NCBI GenBank assembly: GCA_016713565.1
Contig: JADJOX010000008.1
Location: 682,001 to 746,000, forward strand
From: Ignavibacteriota bacterium
GTDB taxonomy: Bacteria; Bacteroidota; Ignavibacteria; Ignavibacteriales; Melioribacteraceae
Direction: 5' to 3'
Length of the DNA stretch: 64,000 nucleotides
Shown: positions 55,623 to 64,000 of the stretch, in pieces
Position numbering within the stretch: position 1 is the first letter of the stretch
Layout of the letters: each line of letters begins with the position of its first letter
Made by a program: the position numbers and the translations under genes
The notes under the pieces: generated by a model
Databases searched by the model: none
What the model was told of the DNA's origin: nothing
What the model saw: only the letters and a program-made list of their open reading frames with translations

Positions 55623-58163
55623 ATGAAATCATTCATACAAATAATGTTTAATCTAATAATATCTTCATTACTTTTTATTCCTATTCAAATAAATGCGCAA
55701 GAATATGAATCGAAAATAATTAATAAGGGACGGATTTTTGCAACTGCTTCCGCGACTCAAGATTATGATAATGATAATGATTTGGATATTATTATAACTC
55801 GCCGCCCGGCTTTCAGCGATCAGGAACCGGCATCAGTGGAATGGCTGGAAAATGATGGTACGGGACAATTTCCACGTCATTCGCTTTTTCATGATTTAGT
55901 TGTTCCAATGGATTTAGATATAGCGGATTTTGACAACGACGGAGATCAGGATTATTTGATTTCTGACATTGGAACTTTAGCAAACGCCGGTCAAGTAGTT
56001 TGGTTTCAAAGACAAGCTGATAATTCTTTTATAAAATGGACAATTAAAGCCGGCGAACGAATTGACCAATCCGTTGTTGCTGATTTCAATAATGACGGAA
56101 ATATGGATGTTATAGCAGTCGGGTTTTATCTTACGAAGATTAATATTTACCTTAACGACGGTTTCCTAAATTTTAACGAGCAAGTAATTGCAGATAATGT
56201 TTTTCAAGTTGACATAATTGAAACAGATGATATTGATAATGATGGAGATTATGATATAATAATTGGTGGAGACGCTTTGGACGGTTTTGTCATTTTGTTC
56301 AACGACGGTAATGCAAATTTTACATCTTCTCAAACTTTATATACTTGGAGTGATTTACATTCATCCGCTAATTCATGCATTGAAGTTACCGATTTAAATA
56401 ACGACGGACTAAAAGATATTCTCACCTTTAGCGGTGCCGGAACCGGAGGCTTATATTTTCTCGATGGTTCAAAAAACTTTGATCAGTCTATTATTGAATC
56501 TGACGGGGTAGATATTGGTGGAGATATTTTAATTTCAGATATTGATGGCAATGGTCTCAAAGATATTATTCGCCAGCATATTAACGGGAGATATTTATCA
56601 ATTCTTTATCAAGATTCTTTAATGTCATTTAGAAAAGAATATCTTGAACTTAATTGGGATAATTACGGACGAAGTCAATTATCTGTCGGTGATTTAGATG
56701 GCGACGAAGATATTGATTTAGTTTTTCCGGAAAATGGAAATGTAGATGGTGATCTCTCTTGGTTTGAGAATATTGATGGAAAACTTTATCGCCATTATTT
56801 ATATAATGAAATTTTAGCCGTGCGCGATCCAAAAATCGGAGATATTGATCAGGATGGCGATTTAGATATTGTTGTATCAGCGGGAGATGGAGCAATAAAT
56901 TCAGCTTTTAGTGAAAATGAAATTGTACTTTATGAAAATCAAGGTAATGATAATTATATTGAGCACCGAGTTGATGACAACATCGGTTTTCCGTATAATA
57001 TTGAACTTGCCGATATTGATGGTGATAACAATTTAGATATTGTTTCAACAGCTCACGACGATAATTCTTTATATTGGTATAAAAAAGTTGGCATAACTTG
57101 GGTACGAAATACTATTGAGGCAAATGGCAACCAGCCATTAGGCTGCAAAATTGCAGATATTGATTCTGATGGAGATTTGGATATTGTTCTGTGTTCTTCC
57201 GGTGATAATAAAGTATATTGGTATATGAACAATGGCGCTGGAACATTCAGCCGCAGAGTTGTTGATCCAAATTTGAAAAAACCAAAGGCAGTCTCCGTAA
57301 AAGATTTAAATTCAGATGGCGACAATGATATTATTGTAGCTTCAGCAGATACAAGTAATACAGTTGCTTTTTATTCCAATGACGGGAACCAATTATTTTC
57401 GCGCACAATTGTTTATTCCGGACAAATTGCTTCGGATATTGAAATTGGTGATTGGGATGGAAACGGCAGTGATGATATTTTCGTTAGTTTTGATGAAGGC
57501 GATCCGGGTAATCCGAAACGAGACGTCGCACTATTTACAAATGATGGTCAAGATAATTATAAAGATTCAACAATTGCTGTGCTTGAAGAAAGAACTTCAT
57601 CTATTTTACTTAAAGATATTGATAAGGACAATGATTTAGATTTAATTTTAGGTAGCGTTAATTTCGGCATTCCTCCTTTGAGATTTATTATGAATAATAA
57701 TTCTTCAACTGAAATTAAGCAGATATCAACTCAAGCGGAACAAATATGGGGAATTGACGCATCGGATATCAATAATGATGGAAATGTAGATATTGCAATT
57801 TCTGATTATACTTCTAGTAATTTATTTCTTCTAATAGGCAGCGTACAAACACGAGTCGATGATAATGAAAAAACGGAGATACCAAATGAAATTACTCTAT
57901 ATCAAAATTACCCGAATCCGTTTAATCCGATAACTAAAATAAAATACAGTATTCCGTCAAACGTTAAAAATGAAGCGCCAAATGTAAAATTGATTGTTTA
58001 TGATATTCTTGGAAGGGAGGTTCAGATAATAGTGAATCAAAAACAAAGTCCCGGTAATTATGAAGTAGATTTTAACGCGAATTATTTAAGCAGTGGAATT
58101 TATTTTTATAAAATCCAAGCCGGAAATTATTTTGATACAAAGAAAATGATATTCATGAAATAA
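55623..58163 (+). CDS. T9SS-sorted FG-GAP/VCBS repeat protein
   Basis: 846 residues with a signal peptide (FNLIISSLLFIPIQINAQ). About ten FG-GAP/VCBS-type blades with calcium loops D-x-(D/N)-x-D-G-D-x-D (DYDNDNDLDI, DFDNDGDQDY, DIDNDGDYDI, DLDGDEDIDL, DIDQDGDLDI, DIDSDGDLDI) form a propeller similar to integrin-like domains. It ends with a type A sorting domain (QNYPNPFNPITKIKYSIP, KKMIFMK). A ligand- or polysaccharide-binding surface protein is probable. The 45-bp gap behind the fibre gene suggests they are expressed together. Its 3' end duplicates that of 48025-49329. Confidence 0.88.
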   Translation: MKSFIQIMFNLIISSLLFIPIQINAQEYESKIINKGRIFATASATQDYDNDNDLDIIITRRPAFSDQEPASVEWLENDGTGQFPRHSLFHDLVVPMDLDIADFDNDGDQDYLISDIGTLANAGQVVWFQRQADNSFIKWTIKAGERIDQSVVADFNNDGNMDVIAVGFYLTKINIYLNDGFLNFNEQVIADNVFQVDIIETDDIDNDGDYDIIIGGDALDGFVILFNDGNANFTSSQTLYTWSDLHSSANSCIEVTDLNNDGLKDILTFSGAGTGGLYFLDGSKNFDQSIIESDGVDIGGDILISDIDGNGLKDIIRQHINGRYLSILYQDSLMSFRKEYLELNWDNYGRSQLSVGDLDGDEDIDLVFPENGNVDGDLSWFENIDGKLYRHYLYNEILAVRDPKIGDIDQDGDLDIVVSAGDGAINSAFSENEIVLYENQGNDNYIEHRVDDNIGFPYNIELADIDGDNNLDIVSTAHDDNSLYWYKKVGITWVRNTIEANGNQPLGCKIADIDSDGDLDIVLCSSGDNKVYWYMNNGAGTFSRRVVDPNLKKPKAVSVKDLNSDGDNDIIVASADTSNTVAFYSNDGNQLFSRTIVYSGQIASDIEIGDWDGNGSDDIFVSFDEGDPGNPKRDVALFTNDGQDNYKDSTIAVLEERTSSILLKDIDKDNDLDLILGSVNFGIPPLRFIMNNNSSTEIKQISTQAEQIWGIDASDINNDGNVDIAISDYTSSNLFLLIGSVQTRVDDNEKTEIPNEITLYQNYPNPFNPITKIKYSIPSNVKNEAPNVKLIVYDILGREVQIIVNQKQSPGNYEVDFNANYLSSGIYFYKIQAGNYFDTKKMIFMK

Positions 58164-58223
58164 AGAATATTTTAATATTTAGAATATTTGTTAGCCCTTC
58201 GTAAAAAGAAGGGCTTTAATTTA
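57900..58223 (+). repeat. 324-bp direct repeat: T9SS sorting tag plus terminator, copy 2
   Basis: Second copy of 49066-49389, same orientation, 8,834 bp away. Identity runs through stop codon, trailer and terminator and then ends abruptly. Confidence 0.9.
58194..58223 (+). terminator. Rho-independent terminator
   Basis: AGCCCTTC (58194-58201), loop, GAAGGGCT (58209-58216), then TTAATTT. Same element as at 49359. Confidence 0.9.
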
Positions 58224-58475
58224 AAACAATTCAAATAAACAAGCGCGTAAATAATGATTTAGATTTGTGCATACTGGTATTATCTGAAGTGTTAATAAAA
58301 AAAATGAATCGATGAGTATGATACCAATTAAAAAAAATAAGGAATTATCAAAAATTGTGAATTCTTTAAGGAAAAAAAGAATTAAGAATATGTGTTTATT
58401 GTTAAATGATTTATTGAATATTATAAAATATATAATCGGGAAAATGCATTTTAAAATTATTATAAGTTTAGTTAA

Positions 58476-58961
58476 CTAAATTTTAATTCCAAGAATAATT
58501 ATTAGCGCCAAAACACAAAAACAAAAAAATCCAATAAGTATTGATTTACTGAAATCAGATTTAATTAAGTTTCTTTTAATATCCTGAAATTTATTTCTAA
58601 ATGCCGTAATCAAAATAAAAGGTAAAGCTAATAAAAAACCATATCCATAAAATGTAGTTGGCTGGTATAAATCTTCCATCGTATTTCTAATAATCCCGAA
58701 AAATATATAATCCATTATAACTGCAGATAAAAGAAATATTATTGAAACAATAAATGCTCCTTTATATAATTTTGAATTTGGATAAGTTCTTAGAGTTAAG
58801 AAAGTTGCGTAAGTCCATAACAACGGGGAAATTGTAAGCATTAACGTAATTCCTAATATTGAACTGTAACTCCAAGGAAACCATAATAAAAGATTTGAAG
58901 CCCAATAAGCGGAAAATCCAATTATAAAAGTATATAATATCCAATTTTTCATTTTCTTCAA
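58476..58961 (-). CDS. Multi-pass membrane protein, unrecognised
   Basis: 161 residues with five hydrophobic helices (WILYTFIIGFSAYWASNLLL, ILGITLMLTISPLLWTYATF, GAFIVSIIFLLSAVIMDYIF, YGYGFLLALPFILITAF, SILIGFFCFCVLALIIILGI). Similar small five-helix proteins are common in Bacteroidota without known function. Single gene on the minus strand between surface-protein and chemotaxis genes. Confidence 0.65.
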   Translation of the reverse strand: MKKMKNWILYTFIIGFSAYWASNLLLWFPWSYSSILGITLMLTISPLLWTYATFLTLRTYPNSKLYKGAFIVSIIFLLSAVIMDYIFFGIIRNTMEDLYQPTTFYGYGFLLALPFILITAFRNKFQDIKRNLIKSDFSKSILIGFFCFCVLALIIILGIKI

Positions 58962-59177
58962 TTTTATATCGATAAAACTTACGAAATAGAATAAACAATA
59001 TTGTATTAATAATTATTAAATTTAATTAATATTAGATAAGAAATGTCAGTTTTGCTTAAAAATTAAACTTAGCATTTTATAATCCGATTATCAGTGTTAT
59101 TAAATTAGCCATTACGCATTTATGAAAAAAGTAAGCAAACTATAAAATATATCCTAAAATTTATTTGAGTAATTTTA

Positions 59178-61151
59178 ATGTTAAAATTTCCCCCGATTTT
59201 AAACACCAAAAAATTATTAATCAAGCACAAAATAATTGTTTTAATAACATTGTTTGGTGTTTCATTAATATTTATCTATTCAATTATTACTTACCAAAGT
59301 GAAAAGAACAGTTATTTAAAAACTATTGATGAAAAACTTACCGCTGGTGCGCATATTACAAATGAAATGTTTGGGTACAGCTATCATGAGAAAATATTTA
59401 GAGGTAAAACACCAACTGAGAAAGAAGATCTTGAAAACGTAGTTAAACTGACTTCAATATCAAAAAGTATTGGGACACAATATTTGTATTCCATGATTTT
59501 GATAAATGACACGATTCATTTTACTTTAAGCAGCGCAACTGAAGAAGAGTTAAATGATGACTCATTCAGCAAATTTAATGATTCCTATTCTGATGCTAGT
59601 CCCGAATTATATACCGCGTTTGCAGAACAGAAATCATTTTTTCAAGAAGCATCCGACCAGTGGGGAACATTCAGATCAATAATTGTCCCATATAAAACAT
59701 CAGGTAATAAAATTTATTTGATTGGCGCCGATATTCCGATTGATGAAATTAATGCAAAACTTGCCAAAACCATAATCCGAAATATTATGATAGGTACAAT
59801 TGTTTTGTTGTTTTTTATTATGCTTACAGCGTTCTTAATAAAAAAAATTACAAATCCGATTTATTTTCTTGTTGAAAAAGCAAAATTAATTTCTGAAGGC
59901 AATATTGATCTAAGGTGGGAAGTGAATTCAAATGATGAGATTAAAATTCTTTCAGACGCAATTATTAAAATGATGGACAACTTGAGCGAAAGCCGTCACA
60001 AACTTGAAAATGAAAAAGACAGTGTTGAGCAAAAGGTTATTGATGCTGTTTGTGAAATTGAATCGAAAGAAAATTATCTAAAGAAAAGCGTTGAATCGAT
60101 AATGGAAGAAATGGAAAAATTTGCAAATGGAGATTTAACCGTTTCTTTGAAAATTAAAAATGATGATCATATTAGTAAATTATACAGTAGTTTTAATTCA
60201 ACCGTTGTTAAAATTAGAAATTTAATTTTAAGTATAACCGAAGCAGTACATTCAACAGCAAGCGCGTCAAATCAAATTTTAGCGGCGACAGAAAAAATTG
60301 CAAATGACGCAAAGGGTCAAACTATTCAAACAACCGAAGTATCAAACATTATTGATGAAATGACCTCGAAGGTAAATACAATGCATCAGAATTCATTTCA
60401 TGCCATGGAAGTTTCACAAAGTTCTGGCACTATTGCACAAGAAGGAGAAAAAATTGTAAAACTTACTATAAAAGGAATGGATGTAATTTCGGAAATTGTA
60501 AAGTCAAGTTCTGATAAGGTTGTAAATCTTGGAAAAACAAGTGAAAAAATCGGATCAATTGTTCAAGTTATAAACGATATTGCGAATCAGACAAATCTTT
60601 TAGCATTAAATGCCGCAATTGAAGCTGCAAGAGCCGGAGAACACGGGCGTGGTTTTGCGGTTGTTGCGGATGAAGTAAAAAAACTAGCTGAAAAAACAAC
60701 CAGTGCGACAAAGGAAATTTCCCAAATTGTAACACAGATACAATCCGAAACAAAATCAGCGGTTGAGGCAATTGAACTTGGTAAAATTGAAGCCGAAAAC
60801 AGTAAATCACTTTCAGACCAAGCGGAAAACTCACTTAAACGAATAATAAACAGTACGGAAAATGTTGTAAGTATTATTTCTCAAGTTGCCAAGGAAAGCA
60901 AAGAACAGAGTCAGGTAAGCGAATTGGTGAGAGAAAATGTTGAAATGATTAAAAACGTCGCGATTGAATCTCACGATAATTTGAATGAAATTACGGCTGC
61001 GGCGGAAAGTTTAAATTTATTGACAAAAACACTTTCTCTTTTGGTTAGCGAATTTCATCTTAAGCCTAATGAAAATGAATTTGCGAATAATTATAAATTT
61101 GAAGACAAATCTAATCCCATTATTCATAATTATTCTTATGAAGAAGTGTAA
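59178..61151 (+). CDS. Methyl-accepting chemotaxis protein
   Basis: 657 residues: TM1 ~18-39, a ~160-residue periplasmic sensor, TM2 ~201-222 (RNIMIGTIVLLFFIMLTAFL), HAMP (~223-275), a helical linker, then the conserved signalling domain with NLLALNAAIEAARAGEHGRG and FAVVADEVKKLAEKTT at its tip (~470-505). There is no C-terminal pentapeptide for CheR docking. The CheB-CheR fusion 17 kb upstream could in principle act on it, but no cheA/cheW/cheY gene is in the window. Confidence 0.93.
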   Translation: MLKFPPILNTKKLLIKHKIIVLITLFGVSLIFIYSIITYQSEKNSYLKTIDEKLTAGAHITNEMFGYSYHEKIFRGKTPTEKEDLENVVKLTSISKSIGTQYLYSMILINDTIHFTLSSATEEELNDDSFSKFNDSYSDASPELYTAFAEQKSFFQEASDQWGTFRSIIVPYKTSGNKIYLIGADIPIDEINAKLAKTIIRNIMIGTIVLLFFIMLTAFLIKKITNPIYFLVEKAKLISEGNIDLRWEVNSNDEIKILSDAIIKMMDNLSESRHKLENEKDSVEQKVIDAVCEIESKENYLKKSVESIMEEMEKFANGDLTVSLKIKNDDHISKLYSSFNSTVVKIRNLILSITEAVHSTASASNQILAATEKIANDAKGQTIQTTEVSNIIDEMTSKVNTMHQNSFHAMEVSQSSGTIAQEGEKIVKLTIKGMDVISEIVKSSSDKVVNLGKTSEKIGSIVQVINDIANQTNLLALNAAIEAARAGEHGRGFAVVADEVKKLAEKTTSATKEISQIVTQIQSETKSAVEAIELGKIEAENSKSLSDQAENSLKRIINSTENVVSIISQVAKESKEQSQVSELVRENVEMIKNVAIESHDNLNEITAAAESLNLLTKTLSLLVSEFHLKPNENEFANNYKFEDKSNPIIHNYSYEEV

Positions 61152-61204
61152 AAATATGACACAAAATTTATATTTGTATAAATAAAAGAACCATTACATT
61201 TTAA

Positions 61205-61660
61205 CTAAATAAAACAATTAAGATAAATTAATGAATTTGCAAGGGTATGTTTAGTAGTTTCAATATTTGTCAAAATTGTTCTAATTTGCAAGATCTTACC
61301 TTCGGTGTTTTGAATTTTAATTGATTCGCCTTCTTGAAGTGTTTTATTAAGATAAACACCCGCTAAAATATTCTTAATAATTTCTTTAGAACCCAAGCCG
61401 AAGAAAATTGCCAAGGCTAAACTCAGCGAAGCAATCAGAATGAGAAGAATATTTGTTAAAATATTGGTCTCTATTTTTAATTGCAAAAGCGCGATTATAA
61501 AAGTTATAATAAGAATGAAGAAATTAATTACAGTTCCAGTCAATTCTGAATTTTCAATTACAAATCAATTGGTAATTCCATTTGTAATACCGCTCATAAC
61601 TTTTGTCCTAAGGAACCGAAAAGAATTATTAAGATCGCAACGAAAAGTTTTGATAAAAAG
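61205..61660 (-). pseudogene. MscS-like mechanosensitive channel remnant
   Basis: The minus-strand frame ending at 61205 carries transmembrane helices and a beta-domain: FIALLQ-type helix, LALAIFFGLGSKEIIKNILA, GVYLNKTLQEGESIKIQNTE, typical of small MscS-like/TM-helix proteins. Upstream, the same frame has MSGITNGITN then TGA, and before that another frame reads LSKLFVAILIILFGSLGQKL. So at least one frameshift and one nonsense codon separate the N-terminal helix from the rest. This looks like true decay rather than one sequencing error. Confidence 0.65.
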
Positions 61661-62063
61661 TAAATTATCTTACAAAGACATTAAATTAATTTTGAATACA
61701 ACATTTTATTTAAACAAATTTATTTTTACCAAGCTACCGGATTATTTCAATGCATATTGTAAATAAAATTATAAATCAATCAAATTATATGTAATTAAAA
61801 ATGTAAATGTAAATCAGCAATGACCTTAAAAAATATTTAATAAATATTTTTGTGAGTATATCCGAACTGAAATATATCATAGAATTCCAGAAAACAGAAT
61901 TGATATGATAATTTTAATATAAAATTATGATAAATATTATATTTTAATATTTATGGTTCACATTATTATGTACGTAAAATTTGTCGATAATATTCCATGT
62001 TTTACGCCAAAAATAGGTACGTGTATAAAATTGTTAAATAATTTGGAAAAAGGAGATAATATT
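61661..62063. other. AT-rich gap, nothing recognised
   Basis: The reading frame of the next gene stays open back to 61953, but the added residues have no signal character and the true start is 62064. No hairpin or RNA gene seen. Confidence 0.35.
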
Positions 62064-62612
62064 ATGGTTAAAGTATTCATTATATTTCTTTCAATTTTAT
62101 TGATAAGCAGCTGTTCAGATTGTAAAAAAAATTACTTAAGTGAATATGGACGATTGTTAAAAGAATCAAAAAACGATAAAACAAAAATTAACGATGCTAT
62201 TCAATTGCTAAAAACCGAATATAAGAATAATCCTGAATCGAAAATGGCGGCAAAACAATTGGCTTCTTTATATTCAAGCAATGGAAAAAACGACAGCGCT
62301 CTTTTTTTAATTACAAAATTAATTGAGGATGATGAAAAGGATATTTATGAATTGTATTATGGAAGAGGGAATATAAAATTTATAATGAAAGATTATGACT
62401 CATCAATTGAAGATTATTACAAAGCAGTAAGAATAAAAAGCGATAATAGAATATTATACAATCAAATTATTATTGCAAAGATGTGGAAAGATTATAATAT
62501 AAATGGCGAATGGAAAATTAAGGAAAGCGATATATCTAAATTAATAAATGAAGTTTATCCATCAAATATGAATAAACCACTCGCCGATGAATTTAAAAAT
62601 TTTTACCAGTAA
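62064..62612 (+). CDS. TPR lipoprotein
   Basis: 182 residues from ATG 62064, chosen because AAAGGAGATAAT lies upstream and it yields a lipoprotein signal (VKVFIIFLSILLISSC; the open frame extends back to 61953 without reason). Two to three TPR-like helical pairs follow (AAKQLASLYSSNGKNDSALF, IYELYYGRGNIKFIMKDYDS, SSIEDYYKAVRI). Outer- or inner-membrane-anchored scaffold-like protein, function unknown. Confidence 0.8.
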   Translation: MVKVFIIFLSILLISSCSDCKKNYLSEYGRLLKESKNDKTKINDAIQLLKTEYKNNPESKMAAKQLASLYSSNGKNDSALFLITKLIEDDEKDIYELYYGRGNIKFIMKDYDSSIEDYYKAVRIKSDNRILYNQIIIAKMWKDYNINGEWKIKESDISKLINEVYPSNMNKPLADEFKNFYQ

Positions 62613-62746
62613 AATTAAACTTGGTAAATTGTCCAATGCTTTGAATAAAAAGACAAGTATGCTTTTTCTATGATTAAAAATTATTTAACCTCTATTCAAA
62701 CTAATGTTTTATAGAATTGGTTTAATTAAAAACGGAAATTATTCAA

Positions 62747-63031
62747 ATGCTCAAAAAAGTAACAGTTTTTATCATAGTTTTTAGCATTATTCATTTTATA
62801 TTATCCATAATATCAATAATCAACGGAATGACAATTTTCAAAGAACCAAGCACAAACAGCGAGTTAATCTGGTCAGATATCATGAAAATGTTTTTGTTTC
62901 CGTCGAATATTTTATTCCAAAATATCAGCTTTGAAAATCAATGGGCTCAAACATTATTTATCTTTTTGAATAGTGTAATTTGCGGAGGATTTATTTGATT
63001 ATTTTATTATTTCTTAAAAAAGAAAAAGTAA
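62747..63031 (+). pseudogene. Small membrane protein with in-frame TGA
   Basis: The intact frame gives 83 residues (62747-62998): helix 1 KKVTVFIIVFSIIHFILSI, a loop, and helix 2 WAQTLFIFLNSVICGGFI, ending in TGA 62996. The frame continues LFYYFLKKKK to TAA 63029-63031, completing helix 2 and adding a basic anchor, so the TGA has probably replaced a codon such as TGG. Either a truncated or a still-working short form. Family unknown. Confidence 0.45.
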
Positions 63032-63305
63032 ACAACGAGTAAAAAATATTTTAATAAATTAACTCATTTATATTGATAATATCGAAAACAATATTATCAA
63101 AAAAATATTAGTAAGATGAATAAATTAAGAAACTTATAATTAAATGTTTACTAACAAGTAGTGCCTACCATGTACTGCCTAACAATATTATTAAGCCATC
63201 TACTAAAACAAATTTTAATTGCTGAATAAAAGCAAAAAAATTTTAAGTGAATATATTACCGATAATTAATAATTTTGAAATATAAATTTTCGTGGAAAAT
63301 AAAAA

Positions 63306-63923
63306 TTGAATCCATTCCATAGGATTTTAGAAATAACTATTCTCATTATTTTACCTTTATTAATTTTATATACAAAAAGTAAATGGTCGACAAAGGAAAT
63401 AATTTTTAATGCAATTGTTCTGCCTTTGATTTGGTATATAACTTATGCGCCGATTCATGAATTAGGTCATGTTATCGGATGTAAAATTGTCGGTTTGGAA
63501 ATTAATGATTATCAATTATTTACACGATTTTGGGAAGGCAGTTTTGGATTTGCATTTGTTGATATTAAAGAAGGCTACGGAGAAAATATCGAATCTTTCA
63601 TTGTTTTAATTATGCCGTATTTAATTGACTTTTTCTTTTTGATAATTGGTTTCATTGTAGTTTATAAAAATAAATTTAAAGTAAAAAATTCCTTTTTATT
63701 TGGATTAACTTTTTTATTCTTTGTTTTAAGATCCAATTACGATTTATTGGATAATTACATTGGGTATTTTTTCAATCATTCTGATTTTGTTTTAGCCGGA
63801 AAAATTGTCGGGAATTTAAATATCCTAATATTCATAGTGTTATCATTAATTATTGGATTTTCTTTAACTTTACTTATCATTAAGAAGTATATTTTTTATC
63901 CTTCAGCCGCAATAAACAATTGA
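63306..63923 (+). CDS. Membrane metalloprotease-like protein (HELGH)
   Basis: 205 residues with about six hydrophobic helices. The second contains YAPIHELGHVIGC: an H-E-x-x-H zinc motif inside a membrane helix, as in site-2-protease-like M50 and related families. The expected distal Asp motif is not obvious; DYDLLDN-type residues at ~145 are candidates. The start is TTG 63306, just after an in-frame stop, as no ATG lies near. Role (intramembrane protease or inactive relative) undecided. Confidence 0.6.
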   Translation: MNPFHRILEITILIILPLLILYTKSKWSTKEIIFNAIVLPLIWYITYAPIHELGHVIGCKIVGLEINDYQLFTRFWEGSFGFAFVDIKEGYGENIESFIVLIMPYLIDFFFLIIGFIVVYKNKFKVKNSFLFGLTFLFFVLRSNYDLLDNYIGYFFNHSDFVLAGKIVGNLNILIFIVLSLIIGFSLTLLIIKKYIFYPSAAINN

Positions 63924-64000
63924 AAAAACTTTAAAAGAGTTTCCGAGAAAATAAGAAAATACATTTAGATATTGCCAAAAAATGTCTTTACAAGATAACT

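Noticed and set aside
61440..61766. 108-codon plus-strand frame over the MscS-like remnant
   Set aside because: Antisense to the channel remnant, which has recognisable helices and beta-domain; the plus-strand frame has none.
62996..62998. TGA recoded as tryptophan, suggested by several in-frame TGAs
   Set aside because: Many clearly intact genes end with TGA (7282, 18713, 21932, 22718) and use TGG for tryptophan, so the standard code holds; the internal TGAs lie in genes that also carry other lesions or are short.
63160..63190. gcctaccatgtactgcctaac considered as a fourth copy of the dispersed repeat
   Set aside because: Only short words match and their order differs from copies A to C.

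Overview
The window is AT-rich DNA from a member of the Bacteroidota/Chlorobi assemblage, most likely an Ignavibacteria-type (Ignavibacterium/Melioribacter-like) organism. The main evidence is four proteins with the type IX secretion (T9SS) type A sorting domain in its Ignavibacteria style (a QNYPNPFNP block, an LGR(E/K) block, SSGIYFYK or a variant, and a final KKMI(L/F)xK), together with outer-membrane/extracellular sugar-acting enzymes and very low GC. No rRNA, tRNA, CRISPR array or intact insertion sequence was seen.

Layout. 1-1.3 kb: end of a T9SS-sorted BNR-repeat protein. 2.3-5.9 kb: a GH38-like glycosidase (broken by one frameshift) and an SGNH esterase. 6.3-11 kb: a patchwork of small redox/stress-type genes (DinB-like, C_GCAxxG_C_C, membrane proteins, YceI with a cysteine-rich tail, a DUF6969-like Tat protein, a thioredoxin-like remnant, a Crp/Fnr regulator), several of them frameshifted, with a repeated TGTCAA-N4-TTGACA operator-like element. 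11.4-14.2 kb: a phosphoesterase, a surface beta-helix repeat protein and a small T9SS protein. 14.6-23.2 kb: an AraC regulator divergent from eight mostly exported enzymes (alpha/beta hydrolases, two aldo/keto reductases, an NTF2-like protein, a carboxylesterase, a CMD-domain protein, a cupin), which reads as one small-molecule catabolic or detoxification cassette. 23.2-23.7 kb and 35.9-36.2 kb: two decayed copies of one RadC/JAB gene. 24-25.7 kb: an ABC exporter. 28.2-30.5 kb: a TPR histidine kinase. 30.7-34.4 kb and 36.3-38.3 kb: a second glycan locus (GH95-like/DUF5703, GH29 fucosidase, beta-helix protein), with a cold-shock protein between. 39.1-47.8 kb: a tight four-gene signalling operon (CheB-CheR-PAS fusion, two PAS kinases, a receiver-kinase). 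48-58.2 kb: surface proteins (YD-like, YadA-head/S74, FG-GAP) interleaved with a Y_Y_Y sensor kinase and LuxR-type regulator. 58.5-64 kb: membrane proteins, a methyl-accepting chemotaxis protein, a broken MscS-like gene, a TPR lipoprotein and a HELGH membrane protease.

Two observations run across the whole window. First, many genes carry single-base indels, several of them in G or A runs (GH38-like, Crp/Fnr, esterase, aldo/keto reductase start), which may be assembly errors. Others combine frameshifts with in-frame stops (RadC copies, MscS-like) and are better explained as real decay. Second, a 324-bp segment holding a T9SS sorting domain plus its terminator occurs twice almost unchanged (49066-49389 and 57900-58223), which suggests recent gene conversion or cassette shuffling of secretion tags.
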